Shown: positions 44,223 through 53,029 of the stretch, in pieces
Layout of the letters: each line of letters starts with the position of its first letter
Numbering within the stretch: position 1 is the first letter of the stretch
Assembly (NCBI GenBank): GCA_900696485.1
Contig: CAADGG010000086.1
Span: forward strand, 1-64,000
DNA: 64,000 nt
Direction: 5' to 3'
From: an uncultured Pseudomonadota bacterium
GTDB taxonomy: Bacteria; Myxococcota_A; UBA9160; PR03
Program-made: the position numbers and the translations under genes
The notes under the pieces: model-generated
What the model was told of the DNA's origin: nothing
Database searches by the model: none
What the model saw: the letters and a program-made list of their open reading frames with translations, nothing else

Positions 44223-45362
44223 TCAGCGCTTCGCGGGCAATGTCACGACGAAGCGCGTGTGCGCGGAGCCACTCTCGAGGGAGAGCGTGCCGGCGTGCGC
44301 CTCGACGAACGCGCGCGAGATGCTGAGACCGAACCCGGTGCCCTGCCCCGCCGGCTTCGTCGTGAAGAACGGCTGCATCACCCGCGCGCGGATCTCGTCG
44401 GGAATGCCTTCCCCGCTGTCGGTCACGGCGATCGCGACCGTATCCCTCCGACGCGAGACCTCGATCCGGATCCAGCGCTCCGGGAGTTCCTGCACCGCGT
44501 CGGCGGCGTTGGCGATCAGGTTGAGCAACACCTGGCTGATCTGCGCCTCTCGGCACGGAATCCGCAGTTTCTCGTCGAGGCCTTCGACGCGCACGTCCAC
44601 GCCGAGCCGGCGCAGGCGGTCCTCGGCGATCTCGAGCGCGTCGCCGACGATCTCTTCGACCGACACGTCGACGAAGGGATCCTCCCACGCGTCGCGGGCG
44701 AGGCTGCGCACGGCGCGGATGATGCGGGTCATCCGGTCGGCGAGCCGCGCGAGGATGTGAACGGTCCGGCGCATCGCTTCCGGATCTCCCGGGCCGGCCG
44801 CGAGCATCTGCTCGAGCAGCTCGAGGCGACCCTGGAGGGCGCCGAGCGGGGTCCCGAGTTCGTGGCCGATCCCGGCGGCCATCTCGCCGAGGCTCGCGAG
44901 CTGCTCCGTGCGCAGCGCCGCAGCCTGCTCGACCAGCAGCCGCTCGCGACTGCGCTTGTACGCGACGCCGAGCGCCGCCATCGCCCAGAATACGAGGACG
45001 CACGTGCCGCGGTTCACGACACCCTTCCACAGCTCCGGATCCGGACCCTGCACCTTGATCCACAGACCGATCCCGGTGAGGACTGTCGCGACTGCCGCCG
45101 CGAGCCACGTCGCCGCCGTGCCGCCAAGACGCAGACTGAGCAGGATCAGCAGCGTGTACGGCAGCGCCGCGGCGACCCCGATCGGCGTCATCAGGTCGAA
45201 GACGAAGGTCCCGGCGGTGATGGCCACGGCGAGACCGGTGATCACGAGCCGATTCCGCGCTGCGATCGCCGGCACAGGGCTCGGAGCGGCCAAGGACGGG
45301 GAGGGCAAGCGATCTCCGGATCGGGCGCGGCGCCCGCAGTCAGCCGTGGCAGATCCCGACAT
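44223..45362 (-). CDS. Membrane sensor histidine kinase
   Basis: 379 residues. N-terminal four or so hydrophobic helices (VITGLAVAITAGTFVFD, ALPYTLLILLSLRL, WLAAAVATVLTGIGLWI, LVFWAMAALGVAY) with almost no periplasmic loop, so it senses within or near the membrane. H-box is GEMAAGIGHELGTPLGAL, with the phospho-histidine in GHELGTP. N-box LLNLIANAADAV, G1 DSGEGIPDEI and G2 GTGFGLSISRAF make a complete HATPase. Its regulator is probably the single-domain protein next door. The cognate output is not visible. Confidence 0.9.
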   Translation of the reverse strand: MSGSATADCGRRARSGDRLPSPSLAAPSPVPAIAARNRLVITGLAVAITAGTFVFDLMTPIGVAAALPYTLLILLSLRLGGTAATWLAAAVATVLTGIGLWIKVQGPDPELWKGVVNRGTCVLVFWAMAALGVAYKRSRERLLVEQAAALRTEQLASLGEMAAGIGHELGTPLGALQGRLELLEQMLAAGPGDPEAMRRTVHILARLADRMTRIIRAVRSLARDAWEDPFVDVSVEEIVGDALEIAEDRLRRLGVDVRVEGLDEKLRIPCREAQISQVLLNLIANAADAVQELPERWIRIEVSRRRDTVAIAVTDSGEGIPDEIRARVMQPFFTTKPAGQGTGFGLSISRAFVEAHAGTLSLESGSAHTRFVVTLPAKR

Positions 45363-45708
45363 GGTGCATCATGACACACCCGTCCGAAACGGGCGGGGTG
45401 TTCGCGCCGGGCCGGCGGCCACCGCTCCCGCGGAGTCCGGGCCGCGCCACTCGTTCCCCGGCGCGCCGCCTAGCCAAGATCGCCCTCCTGGCCCGATTCG
45501 GGCATTTCTCCGGTGCGAGGGCCGGGCGGAAGCCCCCGCAACGCACACAAAGCGACGAATGGTCGCGTCCTGCATCGCGAGCGAAGGCGAGCGATCTCGA
45601 TAGAGTCCCGGCGGGCCGGCCGGCTCCGCAACGTCCGAGCGAGCCGTCGCGCGCCCGTACGCGAGGACCCGGAAGCGTCGGGATCCCGGACAAGGAGCAA
45701 CGGAACGC
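45363..45708. other. Gene-free divergent region kinase / short-chain dehydrogenase
   Basis: About 345 bp with no recognised gene or repeat on either strand. Frames here are Arg/Gly/Ala-rich and look like non-coding GC-rich sequence. Confidence 0.4.
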
Positions 45709-46515
45709 ATGGCGAATCCGTCCCTCTCGCAGCTCTTCGACCTCTCCGAGCAGGGCGCGCTCGTGACGGGCGGTGCGCTCGGTATCGGGCAGGCGATCGC
45801 ATTTCGGCTGGCGGAGGCCGGCGCCGGCGTGCTGATCGCCGACATCGATCTCGCGGCCGCTCAGGAGACCGCGTCGCAGATCGAGGCGCGAGGCGGGCGC
45901 GCCCGAGCCGTGCGTGCCGATGTGTGCCGTGCCGAACAGGTCGACGAAGCCGTGCACGCGGCGCTCGCTGCCTTCGGCCGGCTCGACATCGTCGTGAACA
46001 ACGCCGGCATCTTTCCGTTGCAGCCCGTGCTCGACGTGACGGAAGAAACCTGGGACCGGGTTCTCGACATCAACCTCAAGGGCGCCTTCCTGGTTGCGAA
46101 GGCGGCCGCGCAGCAGATGGTCCAAGCCGGGCGCGGAGGCAGGATCATCAACCTGGCCTCCGTCGACGCCCTGCATCCGAACGGGATGGCGACGCCGTAC
46201 AACGCATCGAAAGGGGGGACCCTGATGCTGACGAAGGGGCTCGCGGTCGAACTGGCGCCGCACGCGATCCGGGTCAACGCCGTCGCGCCGGGCGGCATCA
46301 CGACCCCCGGTTCGGATGCGGCGCGCGCCCACGTCTCGGGCGCGCTGCGCGTGCCGGATGCTGCGATCTTGCAGGGTTGGATCCAGCGCGTGCCGCTGCG
46401 GCGCATGGGCGAGCCGGATGACGTCGCAAAGGTCGTGCTGTTCCTTGCGAGCCGCGCGGCGGACTTCATCACCGGCGAGTGCATCGTCGTCGACGGCGGC
46501 TACCTGCTCTCGTGA
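45709..46515 (+). CDS. Short-chain dehydrogenase/reductase (SDR)
   Basis: 268 residues of the classical SDR type, with AAGGAG upstream. Cofactor loop TGGALGIGQAIA, D in ADIDLAA favouring NAD(H), NNAG, catalytic Ser in INLASVDAL and YNASK catalytic pair. The end ITGECIVVDGGYLLS is standard. Substrate cannot be read; many similar enzymes act on hydroxyacids, sugars or steroid-like alcohols. Confidence 0.88.
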   Translation: MANPSLSQLFDLSEQGALVTGGALGIGQAIAFRLAEAGAGVLIADIDLAAAQETASQIEARGGRARAVRADVCRAEQVDEAVHAALAAFGRLDIVVNNAGIFPLQPVLDVTEETWDRVLDINLKGAFLVAKAAAQQMVQAGRGGRIINLASVDALHPNGMATPYNASKGGTLMLTKGLAVELAPHAIRVNAVAPGGITTPGSDAARAHVSGALRVPDAAILQGWIQRVPLRRMGEPDDVAKVVLFLASRAADFITGECIVVDGGYLLS

Positions 46516-46592
46516 GGCGCGCCGGCGTCCGGCTTCGCGGCGCGGCGCCGACGGCGCAGCGGAACGCCGGTCCCGGCAAGGCGCACCCGCCC

Positions 46593-46607
46593 GCCCGGTG
46601 ACCGGGC
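46593..46607. terminator. GC-rich hairpin between SDR and Hsp20 genes
   Basis: GCCCGG TGA CCGGGC, a 6-bp stem inside a wider CGCCCG...CGGGCG context, between the convergent ends at 46515 and 46627. Weak; no T-run. Confidence 0.4.
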
Positions 46608-46626
46608 AAGCGGGCGCGCCGCCACG

Positions 46627-47085
46627 TCAGCCCGTCTTGATGTCGATGACGCGCGGCTTCGGCGCCTCGGTCTTCGGGATCTCGACGGTGAGCACGCCGG
46701 CCTGGAAGTTGGCCTTGATGCCGTCGGGATCGCCGGGCGCCGGCAGCCGGAACGAGCGGCTGAACGATCCGTACATGCGCTCGACATAGTGGCGCCGTTC
46801 GTCCTTCTCCTCGCGCTCGCTCTTCTTCTCGCCGTGGATCGTGAGCACGTCCTCGTGCATCTCGAGCGTGATGTCGTCGCGCTTCGCGCCCGGCAGCTCG
46901 ACGGTCACGATGTAGGCCTTGTCATTCTCGGTCACATCGAGCGCCGGCGTCCAGCGCATCGATGGCAGCGAGCGCTCGGCCAGCAACTCGTCGAACACGC
47001 GACCGAGACCAGACCCGAACTCCCGGAACGGGCTCCAGGCTTCGAGGCTTCGCTCCTGCTTGCGTTCTTGCTTCTTTTCACTCAT
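46627..47085 (-). CDS. Small heat shock protein, Hsp20/alpha-crystallin family
   Basis: 152 residues. Basic/acidic N-terminal tail (EKKQERKQERS), then alpha-crystallin domain: PALDVTENDKAYIVTVELPG, LTIHGEKKSEREEKDERRHY, ERMYGSFSRSFRLP and GIKANFQAGVLTVEIPKTE. The IxI-like EIPK and VIDI tail is present. A holdase chaperone in the cytoplasm. Good AGGAGG site at the start. No ROSE or similar RNA thermometer was recognised. Confidence 0.93.
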   Translation of the reverse strand: MSEKKQERKQERSLEAWSPFREFGSGLGRVFDELLAERSLPSMRWTPALDVTENDKAYIVTVELPGAKRDDITLEMHEDVLTIHGEKKSEREEKDERRHYVERMYGSFSRSFRLPAPGDPDGIKANFQAGVLTVEIPKTEAPKPRVIDIKTG

Positions 47086-47181
47086 GGCTTCCTCCTCGTT
47101 CGCGCGATCCGCGCACCGGCGCGGGTCGCTACGGTGATGACAGGTGAAACGGCCGACGAACGGCGAGCCGCCGCGTTCTCG

Positions 47182-47601
47182 TCAGCGGGGACCGCCAGCG
47201 CCCGGCCCGGCCCCTCGGCCCGAACCCATGCCGCCACCACGCGGGCCCATGCCGGAGCCCGGCCCGCGCCCCGCAGGCGGCGTCTCGGGGAGATCGACGC
47301 CGCGTTCAGCGGCGCGCCGGCGCATCTCCACGTGGTGTTCAGCGCGGATGCGAGCGCGCTCCTCCTCGCTGCCGGCGGCGCGCATCCGCTCGCGCTGGCG
47401 GGCGACCTCCGCGTCCGTCATGAGTTGGCGCCCGTAGATCGGCTCCTGCTCGCGTGTCTGCTGCGGGACGGGCTCCTGCTGCGCAGCGCGCACGGCCTCC
47501 CCTGTCCCTGGCCCCGCAGTCGCCGGCGGGGACTGCGCCAGCGCCGGCGCGGCTCCCAGCAACGCCGCCATCGCCAGCACGCAGATGGGATCAACGCGCA
47601 T
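47182..47601 (-). CDS. Secreted protein of unknown function with Gly-rich tail
   Basis: 139 residues from ATG 47601. Signal peptide MRVDPICVLAMAALLGAAPALA, then a linker, a charged helical segment (GRQLMTDAEVARQRERMRAA, GSEEERARIRAEHHVEMRRR) and a Gly/Pro-rich end (GRGPGSGMGPRGGGMGSGRG). The LMTDAEVA...RMRAA...EERARIRAEHH pattern recurs in unnamed secreted proteins of proteobacteria. Periplasmic; possibly metal- or stress-related like other Arg/Glu helical periplasmic proteins (CpxP-like), but no LTxxQ motif is present. Confidence 0.7.
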   Translation of the reverse strand: MRVDPICVLAMAALLGAAPALAQSPPATAGPGTGEAVRAAQQEPVPQQTREQEPIYGRQLMTDAEVARQRERMRAAGSEEERARIRAEHHVEMRRRAAERGVDLPETPPAGRGPGSGMGPRGGGMGSGRGAGPGAGGPR

Positions 47602-47667
47602 GATTCACCCCTTCCCTGGGTCGCGGTTCGGGTGGGGCCGCCGTGTCTCCTCGACTCGCCACCCTCC

Positions 47668-47697
47668 GTTCGCTTGCAAGCAGTTCGCTTGCAAGCA
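47668..47697. promoter_or_regulatory. Tandem palindromic operator-like sites
   Basis: GTTCGCTTGCAAGCA occurs twice in a row (47668-47682 and 47683-47697). Each copy contains the 10-bp palindrome GCTTGCAAGC, so centres are 15 bp apart, and a further half-site TGCAAGC lies at about 47705. It is in the divergent region (47602-47948) between the secreted protein and the enoyl-CoA hydratase. Two palindromes in register look like a dimer-binding repressor site (TetR- or XRE-like). No regulator gene is adjacent. Confidence 0.6.
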
Positions 47698-47948
47698 AGC
47701 AAGATGCAAGCACGGTGCCAGTTCCCGGTTCGAGATCGCGGGCACCGGCCGCTTCCGGATCGACACCGATGGGACATCTCGACCCAAGGCGTGCGGGTGC
47801 CGCACGCGGGAGCGCACGTCCTGCGCTACTGCGCGCAACCTGGAGCGGGCTCCGGCGTTCGACAACCGCGCCGAGCGCGCGCTTGATTTCGCCGAGGTGA
47901 CTGCGTAGGTTGGCCGCCTCCCGCGCACCCTCTCGAGGAGCCGCCGAC

Positions 47949-48770
47949 ATGGCCTCCGCAGCCGGACAGCCGCGAGCGACCGAAGCCGAGGAAGTCCTCT
48001 ACGAGCTGAGCGACCGGATCGCCACCATCACGCTCAACCGGCCGGCGCAGCAGAACACGATCAGCGGTCCGATGCTGGCCGCGCTGTCCCGCTATCTCCT
48101 GCAAGCCGATGCCGATCCGGACGCCCGGGTCATCGTGATCACGGCGACCGGCCGCTTCTTCTGCGCCGGGCTCGACCTGCGGGGCAGCGACATCACCTCC
48201 GGGCTGTCGAACCCATCGACGGCCAGCCCCACGCTCGATCTCCGCAACACTCCGCCGACGGTGCTGCACAACCTGGACACGCCGACCGTCTGCGCGCTCA
48301 ACGGTTCGGCCGCCGGCTACGGCATGGATCTGGCTCTCGGCTGTGACATCCGGCTGATGGCCGATCACGCCAAACTCGCGGCCGCGTTCACCGCCCGCGG
48401 GGTCGTGCCGGAATCCGGCGGCACGTGGATCCTGCCGCGGCTGCTCGGCTGGTCGAAGGCCGCGGAGATCATCTTCACCGGTCGCACGCTGCCGGCGGCC
48501 GAATGCGAAGCCCTCGGCCTCGTCTCGCGCGTCGTGCCAGCCGCCGAGATCGGTGCCGCCGCGCGCGCGCTGGCCGCCGAGATCGCCGCCAATGCCCCGC
48601 TCGCCGTGCAGGCCTCCAAGCGGATGATGCGCATGGGCATGAACGAGACCTTCAACGATCACGTGCACCACGTGTACCTGCAGCTGCTACCGCTGTTCCG
48701 ATCCGAGGATTTCCGGGAAGGCATGCAGGCGTTCCTCGAGAAGCGCAAAGCCGAGTTCCAGGGCCGCTGA
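47949..48770 (+). CDS. Enoyl-CoA hydratase/isomerase family protein
   Basis: 273 residues from ATG 47949 (GAGGAG upstream). Crotonase fold: ITLNRPAQQNTISGPMLAAL, FFCAGLDLRGSDI (oxyanion hole), NGSAAGYGMDLALGCDIRLM, and GVVPESGGTWILPRLLG. One of the two catalytic glutamates is present (PESGGT); the other position (GYGMDLAL) is aspartate instead of glutamate, so it may act as an isomerase or hydratase with altered chemistry. Beta-oxidation or a side pathway for acyl-CoA esters. No linked CoA genes nearby. Confidence 0.85.
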   Translation: MASAAGQPRATEAEEVLYELSDRIATITLNRPAQQNTISGPMLAALSRYLLQADADPDARVIVITATGRFFCAGLDLRGSDITSGLSNPSTASPTLDLRNTPPTVLHNLDTPTVCALNGSAAGYGMDLALGCDIRLMADHAKLAAAFTARGVVPESGGTWILPRLLGWSKAAEIIFTGRTLPAAECEALGLVSRVVPAAEIGAAARALAAEIAANAPLAVQASKRMMRMGMNETFNDHVHHVYLQLLPLFRSEDFREGMQAFLEKRKAEFQGR

Positions 48771-48901
48771 GCAGGGCGATCGATTCCAGAGCGGAGCCCG
48801 GTCCCGGCAGCCGTCGTGGATCGCGACCGTCGATGCCACCCGCTCGTCGATTTCGCCAAGTTGCCGATCCAGCCCGGTTGTCGATCCAGAGGAGAAACGG
48901 G

Positions 48902-49312
48902 ATGGCCTGGTTGCGCGCAACCGGACTGCTGGGCGTCGTGTTCGGCGCGCTGACGCTGAAGGAAGGCGGCGCCGTACTGTTCGGGGATGGCGCAGCGCGC
49001 GCCGCGGCGGGTGACTACGTACCGTTCGTTCTGTGGTTCAACTTCCTGGCCGGATTCTGCTACGTAGCCAGCGGCGTCGGATTGCTCTTGCGGCGCCGCT
49101 GGGGCGTGCGGCTCGCGCTTGCGATCGCCGTCGGCAGCGCGCTGGTGTTCGCGGCCCTCGGGATCCATATCCTGGTCGGCGGCGCCTTCGAGACGCGGAC
49201 CGTCATGGCCATGACGCTGCGCACGACCGTGTGGGCGGCGATCTTCTTTTTCGCCTCGCGGCAACTGCCGCGAGCGACCGGATCCAGCCCGGGGCGGGAT
49301 CCGGCCCGATGA
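48902..49312 (+). CDS. Small four-helix membrane protein, unknown function
   Basis: 136 residues from ATG 48902 with GGAGAAACGGG upstream. Four predicted membrane helices (AWLRATGLLGVVFGALTLK, FVLWFNFLAGFCYVASGVG, RLALAIAVGSALVFAALGI, MAMTLRTTVWAAIFFFASRQ). No family recognised. It precedes the FmdE-like gene by 18 bp and may be co-transcribed. Confidence 0.6.
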   Translation: MAWLRATGLLGVVFGALTLKEGGAVLFGDGAARAAAGDYVPFVLWFNFLAGFCYVASGVGLLLRRRWGVRLALAIAVGSALVFAALGIHILVGGAFETRTVMAMTLRTTVWAAIFFFASRQLPRATGSSPGRDPAR

Positions 49313-49330
49313 ACCCCGGAGGAGGTCTGG

Positions 49331-49951
49331 ATGCGCCATCCCGAGTTCTTCGACGACGTCGCCCGGATCGTGCTGCGCGACCCGCTGGCCGAGCTGCTCG
49401 GCAGCGCCGAAGATGGCCTCGTCGAGTACGGCTACGCCGATGCCGTGAAGCTCACCGGTCACTCCTGCCCGACGGTGGCCGGCGCCTATCTGATGAATCG
49501 GCGCGCGCTCGGCGCGCTCTATCGAGACGAACGACCGGAGCGCGGCGCGATCCGCGCGGATTTCCGGGAGGCGGCCACGGCCGGCGTCACCGGCGTGATC
49601 GCATCGGTCACGACGCTCATCACCGGTGCCACCTTCGACACCGGGTTCAAGGGGATCGCCGGGCGCTTCGACCGGCGCCAGCGGCTGTTCTTCGACGCGC
49701 CGATCGGCGGCGACCTGCGACTCCAGCGCCTCGACACCGGCGCCGCCGTCGACGTCCGCTATCAGCCGCAGCGGGTCCCGGCGGATCCCGCCCTGCCGGA
49801 GCTGATGCCGAAGGTGCTGGCCGGCGCCGCCAGCGAGGCCGAGCGTGCCGAGTTCCGCCGGCTGTGGCAGGAGCGGGTCCGGCGCATCCTGCTCGAGCAT
49901 GCCGACGACGACGCGCTGCTGAGCCTCCGCCACGTCCCGGCAGGAGCTTGA
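49331..49951 (+). CDS. FmdE-like protein
   Basis: 206 residues with GGAGGAGGT 6 nt upstream of the ATG. The segment VKLTGHSCPTVAGAYLMNRR then ALGALYRDE matches the conserved part of FmdE-type proteins (PF02663, named for a formylmethanofuran dehydrogenase operon), with H and C likely metal ligands. In bacteria these occur with molybdenum or metal functions but the role is not known. It forms a likely unit with the small membrane protein upstream. Confidence 0.55.
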   Translation: MRHPEFFDDVARIVLRDPLAELLGSAEDGLVEYGYADAVKLTGHSCPTVAGAYLMNRRALGALYRDERPERGAIRADFREAATAGVTGVIASVTTLITGATFDTGFKGIAGRFDRRQRLFFDAPIGGDLRLQRLDTGAAVDVRYQPQRVPADPALPELMPKVLAGAASEAERAEFRRLWQERVRRILLEHADDDALLSLRHVPAGA

Positions 49952-50052
49952 TCCGGACTCCCCGACCCCGGCCCGAAGCCGGCGCGCCGCTGTCGATTCG
50001 GCGTTTTCGGTCTACGATCGGGAGGCATCCCACTCGACGCGGAGGTCACCCG

Positions 50053-50622
50053 ATGCCCTCAGCCCCGTCCACGATCTTCCTGGCGCTCGCCCTCGGGATC
50101 GCGACCTGGTCGCTCGTCGAGTACCTGCTGCATCGCTTCCTCGGACACGACCGACGCACGATGCCGAACTTCTTCTCCGTCGAGCACACACGCCACCATA
50201 CGGAGGGTGACTATTTCGCTCCGGCCTGGAAGAAGGGGCTCGCGGCCCTCGTGACCTGTGCGCTCGTCTTCTCGCTGCTCCGCCTCGTCGTCGAGCCGAG
50301 CGTAGCGGTCGCGTACACCGTCGGTTTCGTCGGCATGTACGGGATCTACGAACTCGTCCACCGCCGCGCTCATACGCACGAGGGGATCGGGGCGTACGGG
50401 CGCTATCTCCGCCGGCATCATTTCCACCACCACTTCGGGAACCCGAAGGCGAACCACGGCGTGACGTCACCGCTCTGGGATCTCGTGTTCGGCAGCTACG
50501 AGCCCGTCGAAGCGGTCCGCGTGCCCGCGAAGCTCGCCATGCGCTGGCTCGTCGATCCCGCCACCGGCGCCGTCTGGGAGCGCTTCGCTCCGCACTATCG
50601 CGTGACGGGCGGCGCGCGCTGA
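50053..50622 (+). CDS. Fatty acid hydroxylase superfamily protein
   Basis: 189 residues from ATG 50053 (GGAGGT 6 nt upstream). Di-iron histidine motifs in order: HRFLGH, EHTRHH, HRRAHTHEG, HHFHHHFG and NHGV, within three to four membrane helices (FLALALGIATWSLVEYLLHR and others). This matches PF04116 integral-membrane hydroxylases and desaturases that use a di-iron site. Similar short proteins hydroxylate fatty acids, carotenoids or sphingolipid bases. Substrate unknown. Confidence 0.88.
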   Translation: MPSAPSTIFLALALGIATWSLVEYLLHRFLGHDRRTMPNFFSVEHTRHHTEGDYFAPAWKKGLAALVTCALVFSLLRLVVEPSVAVAYTVGFVGMYGIYELVHRRAHTHEGIGAYGRYLRRHHFHHHFGNPKANHGVTSPLWDLVFGSYEPVEAVRVPAKLAMRWLVDPATGAVWERFAPHYRVTGGAR

Positions 50623-50662
50623 CAGGCTTGCCGAGAATCGGCCACTGGCGAACGCGCATCGC

Positions 50663-50777
50663 CGGGTGGGAGGAGCACACCCGGAGCCGGAATCCGGAGG
50701 CGGCCATACCCAAGCCGTACGCAGCGCCGAAGCTCGTCCGCCGAGGACATCGGCGCAGGGTGTGTTCCTCCCACCCG
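50663..50777. repeat. Long-range inverted repeat, 20-bp arms, 75-nt interior
   Basis: Arms 50663-50682 and 50758-50777 are reverse complements with one mismatch (core GGGTGGGAGGAGCACACCC against GGGTGTGTTCCTCCCACCC). The interior has its own short inverted pairs. It fills the gap between the fatty acid hydroxylase gene and the peptidase-ligase operon, 55 bp before that operon's start. It could be a MITE-like mobile repeat, a transcript hairpin or a leader RNA. It is not a simple terminator. Confidence 0.75.
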
Positions 50778-50832
50778 CCTCCGAACATCGTCGGCCGATT
50801 CGCCTATCCTTCCGCGCGACCACGGGGAGCCG

Positions 50833-51582
50833 ATGGAAAGTCGCCTCGATTTCGAGATGTACCCACAGCCGGACGGCACCACCTGCGGGCCGACGTGTCT
50901 GCAGGCGATCTACAACTACTACGGCGACGAGATCCCGATCGCCCAGGTGATCGAGGAGGTGCCGCAGCTCGAGGACGGGGGCACCCTCGAGGTGCTGCTC
51001 GGCATCCATGCCCTGCGGCGCGGCTACCGGGCCCGGCTCTACACGTACAACCTCAAGCTCTTCGACCCCACCTGGTTCTCCGGCTCGAGCGAAGACCTCG
51101 CCGAGAAGCTGAAGATCCAGATGAAGGTCAAGACCGGCCGGCGGCTCCAGCTCAGTAGCCGGGCGCATCTGGAGTTCCTGGAGCTCGGCGGCGAGATCCA
51201 CTTCGAGGATCTGACACCCGAGGTGCTGCGCCGCCCGCTGCGCAAGGGAACACCGATTCTCACCGGGCTCTCGGCGACGTATCTGTACGGCTGCGCGCGT
51301 GAGGTCGGCGTGATTCCCGAGTACGATGACATCCGGGGAGTCGCGACGGGACACTTCGTCGTGCTGTGTGGCTACGCTCCGAGCGAGCGCTCCGTGCTGC
51401 TGGCCGACCCGCTGATGCCGAATCCGGTCTCCCGAGAGCCCGTCTACGCCGTCGACATCGACCGATTGGTCTGCGCGATCCTGCTCGGCATTCTCACCTA
51501 CGACGGGAACCTGCTGCTGTTGACGCCCCCGTCGCCCCGAAAGATCCATGGCGGTCCTGCTCGTCGTCGACAATCCCGCTAA
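50833..51582 (+). CDS. C39-like papain-fold peptidase
   Basis: 249 residues from ATG 50833 (GGGGAG upstream). Catalytic C18 in QPDGTTCGPTCLQAIYNYYG, H174 in GVATGHFVVLCGY, and an acidic partner D192 in VLLADPL give a papain-like triad of the C39 type; Q12 is the oxyanion-hole glutamine. No signal peptide, so it works in the cytoplasm, unlike bacteriocin C39 proteases fused to ABC transporters. It overlaps the ATP-grasp ligase gene by 35 bp. In such gene sets it may trim or release a peptide or amide made by the two ligases. The substrate is unknown. Confidence 0.82.
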   Translation: MESRLDFEMYPQPDGTTCGPTCLQAIYNYYGDEIPIAQVIEEVPQLEDGGTLEVLLGIHALRRGYRARLYTYNLKLFDPTWFSGSSEDLAEKLKIQMKVKTGRRLQLSSRAHLEFLELGGEIHFEDLTPEVLRRPLRKGTPILTGLSATYLYGCAREVGVIPEYDDIRGVATGHFVVLCGYAPSERSVLLADPLMPNPVSREPVYAVDIDRLVCAILLGILTYDGNLLLLTPPSPRKIHGGPARRRQSR

Positions 51583-53029
51583 CTGGGCCCTGCGGATTCC
51601 AGGTGTCGAGCTGGTTGGCGCGCGCGCCTATCTCACCGAGCCGCGCTACACGGAGCTCCGCGGGATCACCGCGTACAACCTGTGCCGTTCCTACGCGTAT
51701 CAGAGCCTCGGCTACTACGTGTCGATGCTCGCCGAGGCCCGTGGGCACCGGCCGCAACCGAGCATCTCGACGATCCAGGATCTGAAGATGCAGGCGCTGT
51801 GGCGGATCGCGTCTGAAGATCTCGCAGAAATGATCCAGCGCGCACTGGCGCCGATCCGTTCGCGCGAGTTCACCCTCTCGATCTACTTCGGCCGCTCCCT
51901 CGCGCAGCGCTACCGTCGGCTCTCGCTGCACCTCTTCAACCAGTTCCAGGCGCCGCTGTTGCGCGCACGCTTCGTGAAGCGCCGGGAGGGATGGCAGCTC
52001 GAGGGAATCCGGCCGATTCCGGCCAACGAGATCCCGGACTCGCACCGCCCGTTCGTCGCCGAGGCGGCGACCGCCCACTTCGGCGGCCGGCGCCGCTGGC
52101 CGCGGCGCCGGGATCCACGCTACGACCTCGCGATCCTGCACGATCCCCGCGAGCAGACGGCGCCTTCCTGCCCGAGCGCGCTCTCGCGTTTCGTCCGCGC
52201 AGCCCATCGGCTCGGTCTCGACGCGGAGCTCATCGGCAAGGACGATTACGGGCGACTCGCCGAGTTCGACGCTCTGTTCATCCGCCAGACCACGGCCGTC
52301 AATCACCACACGTACCGCTTCGCACGCCGCGCCGCTGCGGAAGGACGGGTGGTGGTGGACGACCCCACTTCGATCGTCCGCTGCGCCAACAAGGTCTACC
52401 TCGCCGAGCTCTTCGAACGGTTCTCGATCCCGGTGCCGCGGACCCTGATCGTGCATCGACAGAATCGCGACCGCGTGTCGCGAGAGATCGGCCTTCCGTG
52501 CGTGCTGAAGCAGCCGGACAGCTCCTTCTCCCGAGGCATCGTGAAGGTCCACGACGCCGGAACACTCGAGATCGAACTCGGGCGCCTGCTCGAGGACTCG
52601 GAGCTGGTGATCGCGCAGGAGTTCGTCCCGACGGAGTTCGACTGGCGCGTCGGGATCTTCGACCACCAACCGCTGTATGTCTGCCGCTACCACATGGCCC
52701 ATCGACACTGGCAGGTCCTGCGCCACGACGCGGGGGGACGGATGACGGCCGGGCGGGTGGAGACCCTCGCCGTCGAGGCAGCCCCCCGGCATGTGGTGCA
52801 GACCGCGGTGCGCGCGGCGGATCTGATCGGAGACGGCCTCTACGGCGTCGACCTCAAGCAGCGTGGCCGCCATTGCACGGTGATCGAGGTCAACGACAAC
52901 CCGAATCTCGAGGCCGGCTACGAGGACCGCGTTCTGGGTCGCAGCCTCTACGATCGGATCCTCGCGGTTTTCCTGGCACGCATCGAGCGCCGCAAGAGCC
53001 GGGATGCGGGGCCGCGCACCACACCGTGA
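51548..53029 (+). CDS. RimK-like ATP-grasp ligase with N-terminal RLAN domain
   Basis: 493 residues. The N-terminal third matches the RLAN domain (PF14401): VVDNPANWALRIPGVELVGA, RGITAYNLCRSYAYQSLGYY, VSMLAEARGHRPQPSISTIQ. An ATP-grasp domain follows from about 190 to 470: DDPTSIVRCANKVYL (K282), CVLKQPDSSFSRGI (K321), AQEFVPTEFDWRVGIF, GVDLK and VIEVNDNPNLEAGYED (metal-binding E447, N449). It activates a carboxylate with ATP and joins it to an amine. RLAN-type ligases are known from genomics to travel with peptidases and GCS2 ligases; no reaction is established. It overlaps both neighbours, so it is translationally coupled. Confidence 0.88.
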   Translation: MAVLLVVDNPANWALRIPGVELVGARAYLTEPRYTELRGITAYNLCRSYAYQSLGYYVSMLAEARGHRPQPSISTIQDLKMQALWRIASEDLAEMIQRALAPIRSREFTLSIYFGRSLAQRYRRLSLHLFNQFQAPLLRARFVKRREGWQLEGIRPIPANEIPDSHRPFVAEAATAHFGGRRRWPRRRDPRYDLAILHDPREQTAPSCPSALSRFVRAAHRLGLDAELIGKDDYGRLAEFDALFIRQTTAVNHHTYRFARRAAAEGRVVVDDPTSIVRCANKVYLAELFERFSIPVPRTLIVHRQNRDRVSREIGLPCVLKQPDSSFSRGIVKVHDAGTLEIELGRLLEDSELVIAQEFVPTEFDWRVGIFDHQPLYVCRYHMAHRHWQVLRHDAGGRMTAGRVETLAVEAAPRHVVQTAVRAADLIGDGLYGVDLKQRGRHCTVIEVNDNPNLEAGYEDRVLGRSLYDRILAVFLARIERRKSRDAGPRTTP

